Source: Chryseolinea serpens (lineage in GTDB: Bacteria; Bacteroidota; Bacteroidia; Cytophagales; Cyclobacteriaceae). Taken from it: 64,000 nt of DNA. Positions 46,547-56,391 of this stretch are shown here, piece after piece. Every line of letters starts with the position of its first letter. Within the stretch, counting starts at the first letter, position 1. The DNA is taken from contig NZ_FQWQ01000006.1 of assembly GCF_900129725.1 (NCBI RefSeq), positions 496,001-560,000 on the forward strand, written 5' to 3'. The notes under the pieces are model-generated. The model did no database searches. It saw only the letters and a program-made list of their open reading frames with translations, and was not told the DNA's origin. The translations under genes were made by a program, and so were the position numbers.

Positions 46547-46889
46547 CGTCTCGGAAACCCCTTCGGATACGGAACGCCGGAGCCGTTTCGGGACACCTAA
46601 AAATAAATTTCGTATCTTCGTTCCGTAAAACAGTGATGAATAACTGCAGCCGGCATGTTATGCTTGAAGAATTAAGTTTGGAGACCCGGACATCGCGCCA
46701 TGTCCAACGCTACCACACGGCAATCCACCCCGGGGAAACGGCAACACCCCGAACTATTCAAACCATACTTTTTCAGGTGTAGATGATGCCCCTGCACCGT
46801 TATCAATCCAAGTTATTTATACTAAAATCAAAACAATTTGTCACCGGGAAGCATTTCCCAAAGGGTGACGTACGTCAACAAATCAACTA
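46547..46889. other. 343-bp gap with possible structured leader or short ORF upstream of rnr
   Basis: A promoter-like TATCTTCG lies at 46613-46620. After it a frame of 48 codons runs from ATG 46636 to TAG 46780-46782, rich in Arg, His and Thr and unlike the neighbouring genes. A hairpin GGACAT/ATGTCC is at 46688-46705, and a C/G-rich segment with CCCCGGGG follows at about 46727-46750. It may be a long 5' leader of rnr or an unrecognised small RNA. I cannot match it to a known riboswitch. Confidence 0.3.
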
Positions 46890-49049
46890 ATGAGTAAATC
46901 GAAAAAAAAATCAAAAGATAAAAAAAGCGGAAATAAGCGGGGAGTTTTAGAAGCGGCCCTCCTCGCCGTGGTCGACAACAACGTGGGCAAACCCTATTCG
47001 TTCAAACACCTCCTCAAAAAATTAAGCCTCAAAAAGAAAGATGATATCAAGGCCCTCGGCCAAATCCTGGACGACCTCGTAGAAAATGGCCGTCTCCAGG
47101 AAGACAACGGGGCGTTCATCAGCAACCGGAAACAGGAAACCCTCACGGGCATTTTGGATCATGTGAGCTCACGCTTTGGCTATGTGAAGCTGGGCAACGA
47201 TCAGACCGACGTGTATATCAAAGAAAAAGACCTCGGCTCCGCCGTAGATGGTGACACGGTCACTATTGTGGTGTATCCCACCCGTCATGGTGAACACCCA
47301 GAGGGCAAAGTGACCTCCGTAGTAAAGCGCAACCGCACCAAGTTCGTAGGGAAAGTGGAACTGTCGAAAAGTTTTGCTTTCGTCGTGCCTGACTACAGAA
47401 AGATGCACACCGATTTCTTTGTGTATCCTGAAAATATCAACGGCGCAAAAAGCGGCGACAAGGTGATCATCGAGGTAACCTCCTGGGCGGAGAACGATCG
47501 AAAGCCTGAGGCGAAGATCGTAGAGGTGTTGGGTAAAGCCGGCGAAAATGAAGCGGAGATCCACTCCATCATGGCCGAGTTCGACCTGCCCTTCAAATTT
47601 TCTGAGAAGGTGGAGAGTGAATCCAAAAAAATCGACGAAGACATCACCAAAGAAGAAATCAAAAAACGGTGGGACTTCCGCGAGATCACAACCTTCACCA
47701 TCGACCCCGAAGATGCCAAGGACTTTGACGACGCCCTGTCCTTCCGCAAGCTCGACAACGGGCTCTACGAGATCGGCGTCCACATTGCCGATGTAACGCA
47801 CTACGTAACGCCCAATTCCATCCTGGACCAGGAAGCTTACGATCGCGCTACGTCAGTTTACCTGGTAGACCGCACCATTCCGATGTTGCCCGAGCGCCTG
47901 TCGAACGAGTTGTGCTCGCTTCGTCCACACGAAGACAAGCTCACCTTTGCCGCCGTTTTTGAAATGGACGACAAAGCCCACATCAAAAAAGAATGGTTTG
48001 GCCGCACCATCATCCACTCCGACAAGCGTTTCAGCTATGAAGGCGCCCAGGAAGTATTGGAAAAAGGAAAAGGAGAACTATCGGAAGAGCTGACCATATT
48101 GAACACACTGGCCAAAAAGCTGCGCAAGGAACGTTTCAGCAAAGGTGCCGTGAACTTTGAGACGACCGAAGTAAAATTCAAGCTCGACGAAAACGGCAAA
48201 CCCCTCGAAGTGATCCCGAAAGTGCGCAAAGACGCTCACAAACTCATCGAAGAGTTCATGCTGCTGGCCAACAAACAGGTGGCTACGTATGTGTACAATC
48301 TGAAGAAAGGTAAGGAGAAGAACACCTTCGTGTACCGGATCCACGATTTCCCGGATCCTGAAAAGGTGAAGGATTTTTCTGTGTTTGCCCGTCAGTTCGG
48401 TCACAAAATGAACGTGGACGAGACCAACATCTCCAGCTCGCTGAACAAACTGATGACGGAGATCGAAGGCAAGCCGGAACAAAATGTTTTGGAACAACTC
48501 GCCATCCGCACGATGGCCAAGGCCAAATATTCCACGGATGCAAAAGGTCACTTCGGGTTGGCGTTTGGCCACTACTCGCACTTCACCTCACCCATCCGCC
48601 GCTATCCCGACATGATGGTGCACCGCCTGTTGCAGCACTACCTGGACGATGGCAAGGCCGTGAACAAAACCGAGTACGAAGCCAAGAGCGTGCATTCTTC
48701 CGAAAGGGAAAAACGCGCCGCCGATGCCGAACGCGCCTCGATCAAATACAAGCAAGTGGAGTTCATGTCCACCGCCGAAAAGAGACCGTATGAAGGACTT
48801 ATTTCAGGCGTGACCGAATGGGGTATCTATGTGGAGATCGTGGAGACAAAATGCGAAGGCATGATCCGCATGGCCGACATGACCGACGACTTCTACGAAT
48901 TCGACGAAAAGAACTACCGCATCACCGGGCGTAAAACACGCAAGAGCTACACGTTGGGCGATCGCATCCAGGTGATGGTGAAGCGAACCGACATCGACAA
49001 ACGACTGATCGATCTGATCTTCGCTCCAAAATTAACCACCGAAGAATAA
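46890..49049 (+). CDS. rnr: ribonuclease R
   Basis: This 719-residue 3'-5' exoribonuclease has a Lys-rich N-terminus (SKKKSKDKKSGNKRG), a winged-helix region (about residues 20-85), two cold-shock domains, the RNB catalytic domain with DPEDAKDFDDALSF and GVHIADVTHYV, the region GHYSHFTSPIRRYPDMMVHRL, and a C-terminal S1 domain (FEGLISGVTEWGIYVEI-like). It degrades structured RNA. There is no long basic C-terminal tail of the E. coli type; the basic tract is at the N-terminus here. A long unexplained leader precedes it. The prenyl synthetase gene follows after 9 nt. Confidence 0.95.
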   Translation: MSKSKKKSKDKKSGNKRGVLEAALLAVVDNNVGKPYSFKHLLKKLSLKKKDDIKALGQILDDLVENGRLQEDNGAFISNRKQETLTGILDHVSSRFGYVKLGNDQTDVYIKEKDLGSAVDGDTVTIVVYPTRHGEHPEGKVTSVVKRNRTKFVGKVELSKSFAFVVPDYRKMHTDFFVYPENINGAKSGDKVIIEVTSWAENDRKPEAKIVEVLGKAGENEAEIHSIMAEFDLPFKFSEKVESESKKIDEDITKEEIKKRWDFREITTFTIDPEDAKDFDDALSFRKLDNGLYEIGVHIADVTHYVTPNSILDQEAYDRATSVYLVDRTIPMLPERLSNELCSLRPHEDKLTFAAVFEMDDKAHIKKEWFGRTIIHSDKRFSYEGAQEVLEKGKGELSEELTILNTLAKKLRKERFSKGAVNFETTEVKFKLDENGKPLEVIPKVRKDAHKLIEEFMLLANKQVATYVYNLKKGKEKNTFVYRIHDFPDPEKVKDFSVFARQFGHKMNVDETNISSSLNKLMTEIEGKPEQNVLEQLAIRTMAKAKYSTDAKGHFGLAFGHYSHFTSPIRRYPDMMVHRLLQHYLDDGKAVNKTEYEAKSVHSSEREKRAADAERASIKYKQVEFMSTAEKRPYEGLISGVTEWGIYVEIVETKCEGMIRMADMTDDFYEFDEKNYRITGRKTRKSYTLGDRIQVMVKRTDIDKRLIDLIFAPKLTTEE

Positions 49050-49058
49050 TTCTCAGCC

Positions 49059-50036
49059 ATGCCGTCCTCCATCACCCGCTATCAGCAGTGGATCGAACAA
49101 GAAATCAAAAAACAGCAGTATGGCAAGGCACCCGTTTCCCTCTACGAGCCCATCCGTTACCTGATGGGCTTGGGGGGCAAACGCCTGCGGCCTATGCTGA
49201 CGATGCTGGCCTATGGCCTTTATAAACCCGACCCAAAAAACATAGTGCGCTACGCCGTGGCCGTGGAAGCCTTCCATAATTTCACCTTGATGCACGACGA
49301 CATCATGGACAAGGCGCCCTTGCGAAGGGGCAAAGCGACGGTTCACAAAAAATGGAATGTCAATACGGCCATCCTGTCCGGCGATGTCATGCTGGTGAAG
49401 GTTTACGAGATGTTTTTGTCCGTGGAGAGCGACAAACTGAAACGCATCCTCAAAGCTTTCAACACCTGTGCCGCCGAAGTGTGCGAAGGGCAGCAATGGG
49501 ACATGGAGTTTGAAACCAAACCCACCGTGACGGAAGACCAATACCTGAACATGATCCGTTTGAAAACGGCTGTGTTGTTGGGCTTCAGTCTGGAGCTGGG
49601 CGCAATTTTGGCGGGTGCCGATGAGAAGGAGTGTCGCGCCCTGCGTCAGTTCGGAACCAACATTGGCATCGGCTTTCAATTGAAAGATGATCTACTGGAT
49701 GCTTATGCCGACCCAAAAAAGTTCGGCAAACAAGTGGGTGGCGATATCCTCAGCAACAAGAAGACCTTCTTGCTCATCAAAGCCTTGGAAAATGCAAAGG
49801 GCAAACACAAAACGGAGCTCCAGCAATGGTTGCAGGCAAAGAAATTCAAAAAAAATGACAAGATCGCGGCCGTAAAAAGCATCTACGACGCGTTAGACAT
49901 TCGCGTGCTCACCGAGCGAAAAGTCAATCAATACTTCAGGAAAGGATTCACGCAATTGAAGGCGCTGCAAGGTTCGCCAGAAGCGCTGCAAAGATTAAAC
50001 ACCTTTACAGAAGCGCTCATCGGGCGGCAGTCATAA
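49059..50036 (+). CDS. polyprenyl synthetase family protein (trans-isoprenyl diphosphate synthase)
   Basis: This 325-residue all-helical enzyme condenses isopentenyl diphosphate onto an allylic diphosphate. It has GGKRLRPML, the first Asp-rich motif LMHDDIMDKAPLRRGK, and the second GFQLKDDLLDAYAD with FGKQVGGDI. The residues before the first motif (NFTL) do not allow a confident chain-length call; C15-C20 or longer is possible. Its product could feed quinones, undecaprenyl or the GGGP synthase at 6.5 kb; that link is inference. It is probably co-transcribed with rnr and converges with uvrA. Confidence 0.92.
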   Translation: MPSSITRYQQWIEQEIKKQQYGKAPVSLYEPIRYLMGLGGKRLRPMLTMLAYGLYKPDPKNIVRYAVAVEAFHNFTLMHDDIMDKAPLRRGKATVHKKWNVNTAILSGDVMLVKVYEMFLSVESDKLKRILKAFNTCAAEVCEGQQWDMEFETKPTVTEDQYLNMIRLKTAVLLGFSLELGAILAGADEKECRALRQFGTNIGIGFQLKDDLLDAYADPKKFGKQVGGDILSNKKTFLLIKALENAKGKHKTELQQWLQAKKFKKNDKIAAVKSIYDALDIRVLTERKVNQYFRKGFTQLKALQGSPEALQRLNTFTEALIGRQS

Positions 50037-50053
50037 AAACGGAGATCGAAGTT

Positions 50054-52903
50054 TTATTTTAATTTCTTCTTCAGGAATTCTGCCGTATACCCTTTCCCTT
50101 TCTTCGTCATTTCCTCCGGGGTTCCTTCAAACATGAGGGTACCCCCTTTTTTCTCGCCTCCTTCCGGGCCCAGGTCGATGATCCAATCGGCGCATTTGAT
50201 CACTTCGAGGTTGTGCTCGATGATGATCACCGAATGGCCTTCATCCACTAAAGCATTGATGGCCTTAAGCAATTTGAAGATGTCGTGGAAATGCAAACCC
50301 GTGGTGGGCTCGTCGAAGATGAAAAGGATGTGACCTTCTGTCGAGTTTTTGCCCAGGAAAGATGCCAGCTTCACGCGCTGTGCTTCGCCGCCGCTCAGCG
50401 AGTTGGAGGATTGCCCCAGTTTCACATAGCCCAAACCTACTTCGAACAGCGGAACGATCTTTTCATAGATCGGTTTTTTGTCTTTGAAGAATTCAAGACC
50501 CTCCTCTACGGTCAGATCCAGGATGTCTGAAATATTCTTGCCGTTCACTTCCACTTCCAATACCTCCTGTTTGAAGCGCTTGCCATGACAGCTCTCGCAC
50601 TTCAGGTAGATATCGGCCATGAATTGCATTTCGATCTTGATCTCGCCTTCACCCTGACAGGTTTCGCAGCGTCCACCCTCCACGTTGAAAGAAAAGTGCG
50701 AAGGCTTGTAGCCGCGCTGCTTGGCCAGGGGCTGGTCGGCGTAGAGCGTGCGAATGGCATCATATGCCTTTACATAGCTGATCGGATTAGAGCGCGACGA
50801 TTTGCCGATCGGGTTCTGATCCACAAATTCCACTTGTGTGATGCGCGAAAAATCACCCTCCATCTTGTCGTATTTCCCCGGCGTTTCCGAAACGGATCCC
50901 GACAAACGGCCCAGCGCCGGATAAAGAATTTTTTTGATGAGCGTCGACTTCCCCGAACCGCTCACACCCGTAACCACCGTAAGAATACCCAGCGGAAACT
51001 TCACGGTTAGATTTTTCAGATTGTTTTCTCGCGCGCCGATAACCGTAACAGAGTCTCTCCACTTGCGACGTGTCTTTGGGATCGCAATGGTTTCGCGGCC
51101 GCTGAGGTAGTCCGTTGTGTGCGAGCGTACGGTCCCATCAATTTCATCCACCGTGCCCTGGAACACCAACTCGCCGCCGTGACTTCCTGCGTCGGGCCCA
51201 ATGTCGATGATCTGGTCGGAAGCGCGCATGATCTCTTCTTCGTGCTCCACCACGATCACGGTGTTCCCCAAATCGCGCAGCGAGATCAGCACACTCACCA
51301 TGCGGTCTGTATCCTTTGGATGCAATCCAATGCTGGGTTCATCCAGCACATACATAGAGCCAACCAGGGCGCTTCCCAATGACGTAGCCAGTTTAATGCG
51401 CTGGTATTCTCCACCCGACAGAGTCGAGGTGAGGCGGTTCAACGTGAGATATCCTAAGCCTACGCGATCCATATACTCCAGCCTTGAAGTGATTTCCGTC
51501 AGAATGCGATCGGAAATTTTCTTGTCGAAGTCCGGCAACTGGATCTTTCTAAAGAACGCCAGCATGTCTTCGATCGGCATCAGCACCAGGTCGGTAATGG
51601 AGACGCCGGCGATCTTCACATACTGAGCATCCTTCCTCAACCGGGTGCCGCGGCAATCGGGGCAGTTGGTGCGCCCGCGATAACGGGACAGCAACACGCG
51701 GTATTGGATCTTATGGGTTTTGGATTCCAGGTACTTGAAGAAATCGTGGATGCCTTCGAAGTAGGTATTACCATTCCACAGCACATCCTGCTGAGCCTTG
51801 GTGAGCTCGTTGTAAGGGCGGTGGATGGGGAAATCGAATTTGATGCCGTTTTTCAGCAAGGGTTTCTGCCATTCGCCCATGGTTTCGCTGCGCCACGGCG
51901 CGATGGCGCCCTCGTAGACCGACAGCGACTTGTCCGGAATGACCAGGTCCTCGTCGATGCCGAGAATTTTTCCAAAACCTTCGCAAGTCTGGCAGGCACC
52001 GAAAGGATTGTTGAAGCTGAAGAAATTTATGGACGGTTCGGTGAACCGCATGCCGTCCAGCTCGAAGCGGTCGGAGAATTTTACCTTGTCGCGCCCCTCG
52101 GCATAGATCAGGCAGTCACCCTCGCCTTCGAAGAACGCGGTTTGGACGGAGTCGGAAAGACGGAAGGTGGTGTCGTCGTCGCCGGGGTTGACCACGGCGC
52201 GGTCGATGAGGATCTCGACGGAAACGTCGGGTTGGGCGGCGGCTTTTTTCTTTTTGCCCCCTTCGGCGGGAGGGGCCACCATTTCTTCAATAAACTTGAC
52301 TTCGCCGTCGATTAACACCCGCGCGAAACCTTTACTCAATAACAGATTCAGCTCATCCACTAGCTTACGGCCCTTTTTTATGTGGAGCGGGCAGGCCACC
52401 ATCACACGCGTGCCGGCGGGAAGCTGGTTGACATAATCGACCACGGAGGTCACTGTGTCGCGCTTCACTTCCTTGCCGCTGACGGGCGAGTAGGTCTTGC
52501 CGATGCGAGCGAAGAGCAATTTCAGGTAGTCATAGATTTCTGTGGTGGTGCCTACGGTGGACCGGGGGTTGCGCGTATTCACCTTTTGCTCGATGGCAAT
52601 GGCCGGCGACACACCCTTGATGTAATCGACCTCCGGTTTCTCCATCCGGCCCAAAAACTGGCGGGCGTAGGCGCTGAGGCTTTCCACATACATGCGTTGG
52701 CCCTCCGCAAAAAGCGTATCGAACGCGAGGCTCGATTTTCCGGAACCCGACAGTCCGGTGATGACCACCAGCTTGTTGCGGGGAATGGCGACGCTAAGAT
52801 TTTTCAGGTTGTTGACACGCGCCCGCTTGATGATGATGTAGTTGCGGGGGTCGAGGTCTTCCAGATACGAATCGTTCGCTTTAACAGAAAGGGTTTTTGA
52901 CAC
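50054..52903 (-). CDS. uvrA: excinuclease ABC subunit UvrA
   Basis: This 949-residue nucleotide-excision-repair damage sensor has two ABC ATPase modules. It has Walker A motifs [12 protein letters not shown] and [15 protein letters not shown] signatures [14 protein letters not shown] and [14 protein letters not shown], the UvrA zinc fingers (CPDCRG and later [10 protein letters not shown]...CESCHGKRF), and the UvrB-contact region. A short Lys-rich, Gly/Ala low-complexity stretch ([15 protein letters not shown], about residue 215) marks an insertion in the DNA-binding part. The first zinc finger retains only part of its Cys set. It is a single gene, convergent with the prenyl synthetase gene. 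Confidence 0.97.
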   Translation of the reverse strand: MSKTLSVKANDSYLEDLDPRNYIIIKRARVNNLKNLSVAIPRNKLVVITGLSGSGKSSLAFDTLFAEGQRMYVESLSAYARQFLGRMEKPEVDYIKGVSPAIAIEQKVNTRNPRSTVGTTTEIYDYLKLLFARIGKTYSPVSGKEVKRDTVTSVVDYVNQLPAGTRVMVACPLHIKKGRKLVDELNLLLSKGFARVLIDGEVKFIEEMVAPPAEGGKKKKAAAQPDVSVEILIDRAVVNPGDDDTTFRLSDSVQTAFFEGEGDCLIYAEGRDKVKFSDRFELDGMRFTEPSINFFSFNNPFGACQTCEGFGKILGIDEDLVIPDKSLSVYEGAIAPWRSETMGEWQKPLLKNGIKFDFPIHRPYNELTKAQQDVLWNGNTYFEGIHDFFKYLESKTHKIQYRVLLSRYRGRTNCPDCRGTRLRKDAQYVKIAGVSITDLVLMPIEDMLAFFRKIQLPDFDKKISDRILTEITSRLEYMDRVGLGYLTLNRLTSTLSGGEYQRIKLATSLGSALVGSMYVLDEPSIGLHPKDTDRMVSVLISLRDLGNTVIVVEHEEEIMRASDQIIDIGPDAGSHGGELVFQGTVDEIDGTVRSHTTDYLSGRETIAIPKTRRKWRDSVTVIGARENNLKNLTVKFPLGILTVVTGVSGSGKSTLIKKILYPALGRLSGSVSETPGKYDKMEGDFSRITQVEFVDQNPIGKSSRSNPISYVKAYDAIRTLYADQPLAKQRGYKPSHFSFNVEGGRCETCQGEGEIKIEMQFMADIYLKCESCHGKRFKQEVLEVEVNGKNISDILDLTVEEGLEFFKDKKPIYEKIVPLFEVGLGYVKLGQSSNSLSGGEAQRVKLASFLGKNSTEGHILFIFDEPTTGLHFHDIFKLLKAINALVDEGHSVIIIEHNLEVIKCADWIIDLGPEGGEKKGGTLMFEGTPEEMTKKGKGYTAEFLKKKLK

Positions 52904-53028
52904 AGAATCTTCGGTTATAATTCAAAAGCTAGTCCTTGCAATCTCGCACAAGAGATGTGGGGATGAAATAAGTTTGACGAAATAATTACGGCAAGGTTGC
53001 CGATTCAGCATTTCCCATAAAAAGAAAA

Positions 53029-53052
53029 AACACCATCTGACGAGACGGTGTT
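53029..53052 (-). terminator. probable terminator after the acidic-tail protein gene
   Basis: The stem AACACC-A-TCT / AGA-C-GGTGTT with one mismatch and loop GACG is flanked by A and T runs. It lies 31 bp after the stop codon of the gene at 53083-53475, between that gene and uvrA on the same strand. Confidence 0.7.
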
Positions 53053-53082
53053 CATTTTTATGCCATTATCTTTTTTTTCAGA

Positions 53083-53475
53083 TCAATTGTCGAAGTCAGG
53101 ATCGTAGCTGGCTTCCCGACCGCCGCGGCCGCCACTGTCTTCGTCATAATCGCTGTCGCTATCAGCGCTGTCGCCGGCATTGCTATCGAAATCTTCGCCT
53201 CCGGAATCGAATCCGTCGTCGTTTTTGTCGAATTCGCCCTCGGCTTTGGATTCTACATCGTATTCGCCGTCACTATTTTTGGTAGCCGGGACTTTTACCA
53301 GGTAAGTCGCGTCTTCGGTTTCCAGGGGGAAAACGAAAATCGGTTCCCGCTTCGCATTCGTGATGCGCTGAATGCTGCCCTCATACCCGTTCGGGTACTG
53401 ATCGCGGAGCAGCTCTTGGAGATCCTCGGAGAGATTTTCCAGGCTTTTGATTACTTTTTTCTTGCTGATGGCCAT
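53083..53475 (-). CDS. hypothetical protein with acidic low-complexity C-terminus
   Basis: This 130-residue protein has a short helical N-terminal part (SKKKVIKSLENLSEDLQELL), a small beta-like centre (EPIFVFPLETEDATYLVKVPA), and then about 55 residues dominated by Asp, Ser, Gly and Glu ending ASYDPDFDN. No export signal is present. The start at 53475 is preferred over one ten codons earlier because a conserved-looking MAISKKK start follows. I do not recognise the family. The disordered acidic tail may bind basic partners; that is a guess from composition. Confidence 0.7.
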   Translation of the reverse strand: MAISKKKVIKSLENLSEDLQELLRDQYPNGYEGSIQRITNAKREPIFVFPLETEDATYLVKVPATKNSDGEYDVESKAEGEFDKNDDGFDSGGEDFDSNAGDSADSDSDYDEDSGGRGGREASYDPDFDN

Positions 53476-53550
53476 ACTATTTAAAGACGCAGTATTTGCG
53501 AGCAAATAGCTAAAGAAATTGTGTGAGAGGCAAGAATTTTTTGAAAATTT

Positions 53551-53581
53551 TTTGCGCTAATCCAAAATCTTTCTATCTTTT
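53551..53581 (+). promoter_or_regulatory. candidate promoter for the ECF sigma factor gene
   Basis: TTTG (53551-53554) and TATCTTTT (53574-53581) with a 19-bp spacer match the housekeeping Bacteroidota pattern with one mismatch. This predicts a 5' leader of about 65 nt. Confidence 0.4.
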
Positions 53582-53652
53582 CAAACCTATTTGTTCCACT
53601 AACCCAAAACAATATCGAAAGAGATCTCTACGTTACCTTAAAGTGAGAAAGA

Positions 53653-54303
53653 ATGATTGACAGCAGATTAAGCGACTCCCAACTCGTGTCGCTCTATCAA
53701 AACGGTAACGAAGAAGCTTTCGAAATGCTCCTGCACCGGCATAAATCGAGAATCTATACTGCGATATACCTGATCGTGAAAGATCGGTACACCGCCGAAG
53801 ATTTACTCCAGGAAACCTTTGTAAAGGCGATCAACACCATCCGTGGTGGACGCTACAACGAAGAAGGTAAATTTTTACCCTGGATCAGCCGGATTGCTCA
53901 TAACCTAGCGATCGACAACTTTCGAAAAGAAAAACGTTACCCCGAGGTAGTGTTGGAAGACGGCAGCAGACTCTTCAACTCCATGGAATTTGCCGAGGAG
54001 TCGATGGAGGACAAGCAGATTTTTAAAGATACCCGGACCAAGCTCAGGGATTATATTAAGGAGTTACCGACCGAGCAGAAACAAGTGCTGATCATGCGGC
54101 ACTATCTGCAGATGAGCTTCCAGGAGATCGCGGAACGCACAGGGGTGAGTATCAACACAGCGCTGGGACGCATGCGCTATGCACTCATCAACCTGCGGAA
54201 AAAGATGGTGAAACACAGAGCCAATGATAAAAACTTTTACTCAAACGGACTTGATCAGGTATTTATACCACGAGACTACGGAGAAGGAGACGAGGGAGAT
54301 TGA
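53653..54303 (+). CDS. RpoE-like ECF sigma-70 family factor
   Basis: This 216-residue protein has region 2 at about residues 20-95 (FEMLLHRHKSRIYTAIYLIVKDRYTAEDLLQETFVKAI, WISRIAHNLAIDNFRKEKR) and region 4 at about 140-190 (LPTEQKQVLIMRHYLQMSFQEIAERTGVSINTALGRMRYAL, in pieces). Residues 193-216 form a short extension that overlaps the next gene. It looks like a widely conserved Bacteroidota sigma factor. The next gene overlaps by 80 bp and may encode its regulator. Confidence 0.93.
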   Translation: MIDSRLSDSQLVSLYQNGNEEAFEMLLHRHKSRIYTAIYLIVKDRYTAEDLLQETFVKAINTIRGGRYNEEGKFLPWISRIAHNLAIDNFRKEKRYPEVVLEDGSRLFNSMEFAEESMEDKQIFKDTRTKLRDYIKELPTEQKQVLIMRHYLQMSFQEIAERTGVSINTALGRMRYALINLRKKMVKHRANDKNFYSNGLDQVFIPRDYGEGDEGD

Positions 54304-54457
54304 TAAGGCCCTCATTTGCGACAGTGACCTGCAAGCTCTCTACAACGAGCTGTACGTCATGAAAAAGAATATGGACGCTGCCCAACTGGAACCTTCTTCC
54401 AGCACGGTGCTCAACATTTTGAGCTACGCCCGCAGCGTTCCGCAACACAAACAATGA
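54224..54457 (+). CDS. small protein overlapping the sigma factor gene; possible anti-sigma or sigma-associated factor
   Basis: This 77-residue protein begins inside the sigma factor gene in another frame (80-bp overlap). It has a short helical pattern with TQTDLIRYLYHETTEKETREIDKALICDSDLQALYNELY, resembling the N-terminal cytoplasmic part of ZAS-type anti-sigma factors. The Cys/His zinc ligands of that domain are missing, and there is no membrane helix. A sigma-regulating role is inferred from overlap and shape only. A hairpin (54455-54475) spans its stop. Confidence 0.75.
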   Translation: MIKTFTQTDLIRYLYHETTEKETREIDKALICDSDLQALYNELYVMKKNMDAAQLEPSSSTVLNILSYARSVPQHKQ

Positions 54458-54490
54458 AGGGCATAAGGCCCTTCATCGTCGTTGCCCCGC

Positions 54491-55084
54491 CTACAAGGCC
54501 TTGATCTCCACTTTGCGCCAGCGCACCTTTACACCGCCCCCGTCGTGTATCTGCAAGGCTATTTTGCCCGTACTTGCCCCAATTTTCTCATCTTTTAAGG
54601 TAATCATCTGAACACCGTTCAAAAACGTGTTCACCTCGTCGCCTACCACGCGCACAACCATCGTGTTCCATTCGCCCTCCTTCAACAGCTTTTCCTTGTC
54701 CGCCGGAGGCTGGATCAACCAACCCCTTCCATACGATTCGTAGATGCCACCCGTGTGATGATTGAGGGGTGCCACCTCGGCCTGCCAGCCGCTGATCGTG
54801 GTTCCTTCAATGCCGCAATGAAAGAACACACCGCTGTTGCCATTAGACTCTTGCTTGAATTCTACGGTCAATTCGAAGTTTTTGAACTCGCGTTCAGAAA
54901 CCAAATAGCCATAAGCCTTGTCCGGACCGCTCTCGCAGATCATTTCACCCTTCTCCACATACCATTTTTCGGTGCCGGCCACTTTCCAGCCGGTAAGGTC
55001 TTTTCCATTAAAAAGTTTGATTTGTGCGTGTGCGCCGGCAAGGGAGCCGGCCACCAGCAAAAGCGTTATCAGTGTCTTGTTCAT
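54491..55084 (-). CDS. DUF1080 domain protein, exported
   Basis: This 197-residue protein has a signal peptide (LITLLLVAGSLAGAHAQ) and the DUF1080 concanavalin-like domain: LFNGKDLTGWKV, the FELTVEFKQESNGNSGVFFHC motif, NHHTGGIYE, WNTMVVRVVGDEVNTFLNGV and IALQIHDGGGVKVRWRKVEI. DUF1080 proteins include 3-keto-disaccharide hydrolases and other secreted carbohydrate-active proteins of Bacteroidota. It is about 1.3 kb from a Gfo/Idh/MocA oxidoreductase, the type of enzyme that can make keto-sugars, so a shared sugar pathway is possible. Confidence 0.9.
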   Translation of the reverse strand: MNKTLITLLLVAGSLAGAHAQIKLFNGKDLTGWKVAGTEKWYVEKGEMICESGPDKAYGYLVSEREFKNFELTVEFKQESNGNSGVFFHCGIEGTTISGWQAEVAPLNHHTGGIYESYGRGWLIQPPADKEKLLKEGEWNTMVVRVVGDEVNTFLNGVQMITLKDEKIGASTGKIALQIHDGGGVKVRWRKVEIKAL

Positions 55085-55213
55085 AATTGGGTTTCGTTTG
55101 TCCTGAAACTACAAAATCGGGTTTCATAAATAAAACGTTTCTGGATGGCCGGAGCGGACAAAAAGATCGCGCCGGGAAAGGGCAGGCCTCCGAACTATTC
55201 TTTTCTTTGCACC

Positions 55214-56386
55214 GTGAAAATCCTGATCCTTCATCAGCACTTCAACACCCCGCAAACCGGCGGGGCCCTGCGCTCCTACTACCTGGCCAAAGCGCTGGTA
55301 GCCGCCGGCATGACGCCCGTGGTGATCACGGCGCACAATGAGGGGAAATACAAAGGGGTGAACGTTGAAGGCATCGAGATCCACTACCTGCCCATCGTGT
55401 ACCACAACCACTTTGGATTTTGGCGTCGCAGCATTGCGTTTATCCGCTATGTGGCCGGCGTGGTATGGACTACCCGCAAGCTGGGCCCGGTGAAAACCTG
55501 TTATGCTATTTCCGTACCGCTCACGGTGGGGCTGGCGGCGCGTATGGTGAAAAAGGTCTATGGCATTCCCTACATTTTTGAGGTGGGCGATCTGTGGCCG
55601 GAGGCGCCCATACAGATGGGGTTTGTGAAGAACTATTTTTTCAAGCAGTTGCTCTATGGGCTCGAGACGTCTACCTATCGCAAAGCACAGGCGGTGGTGG
55701 CCCTGTCGCCGATGATCCAATCGGAAATTGAGAAAAAAATGCCTGGAAAAACCATTCACCTCATTCCCAACATGTCGGACACGGATTTTTATTTTCCAGA
55801 GGAGAAACAGCGTTCGTTCGAGATAAAATTTGGGGTAGAGAACAAGTTTGTGGTGTCGTATATCGGTGCCGTGGGATTGGCCAATGGGCTCGATTTTTTT
55901 ATTGAATGCGCGCGGGCCTCTCAAAAAGCAGATCTGCCCATACATTTTTTGCTGTGTGGCAGCGGCGCCTTGCTGGAAAACCTGAAAGCGATCGTGAAGC
56001 GATTGACACTGACCAATTTCACCTTTATCCCCTTTCAAGATCGCGACGGCGTGAGAGAAGTCATGAACGTGACTGATGCCGCGTTTGTCTGCTACAAACC
56101 GATCCCCATCCTGGAAACAGGGTCGCCGAACAAATACTTCGATGGCCTGGCCGCCGGCAAGCTCATCCTGGTAAATTTTGGTGGCTGGATCCGGTCGGAG
56201 ATTGAACAACAACGCTGTGGCGAGTATGTCGATAGTCGTCAGCCGCAGGATTTTGTGAAGGTCATTACGCCTTACCTGGAAGACCGGGTAGCGTTAAAAA
56301 AAAGCCAGCAAGCGGGGCGCTTGCTGGCAGAGACAAAATATTCGCGGAACATTCTTGGCCGGAAATTCGCGACTTTGTTCCAGTGA
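55214..56386 (+). CDS. glycosyltransferase family 4 protein
   Basis: This 390-residue GT-B enzyme has an N-terminal acceptor domain with HQHFNTPQTGGALRSYYLA and a C-terminal donor domain with SYIGAVGLANGLDFFIE, FLLCGSGA and the GSPNKYFDGLAAGKLILV motif that contains the EX7E-like acidic residues in altered form. The start is a GTG at 55214, giving the usual MKILILHQHF-type beginning; a longer frame from 55145 adds 23 atypical residues. It transfers a nucleotide-sugar-derived residue; the acceptor is unknown. It is a single gene, convergent with the oxidoreductase gene (5-nt gap). Confidence 0.88.
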   Translation: MKILILHQHFNTPQTGGALRSYYLAKALVAAGMTPVVITAHNEGKYKGVNVEGIEIHYLPIVYHNHFGFWRRSIAFIRYVAGVVWTTRKLGPVKTCYAISVPLTVGLAARMVKKVYGIPYIFEVGDLWPEAPIQMGFVKNYFFKQLLYGLETSTYRKAQAVVALSPMIQSEIEKKMPGKTIHLIPNMSDTDFYFPEEKQRSFEIKFGVENKFVVSYIGAVGLANGLDFFIECARASQKADLPIHFLLCGSGALLENLKAIVKRLTLTNFTFIPFQDRDGVREVMNVTDAAFVCYKPIPILETGSPNKYFDGLAAGKLILVNFGGWIRSEIEQQRCGEYVDSRQPQDFVKVITPYLEDRVALKKSQQAGRLLAETKYSRNILGRKFATLFQ

Positions 56387-56391
56387 TATGA

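Noticed and set aside
55124-56212. 362-codon open frame opposite the glycosyltransferase
   Set aside because: Composition of a shadow frame; the plus strand encodes a clear GT4 protein.
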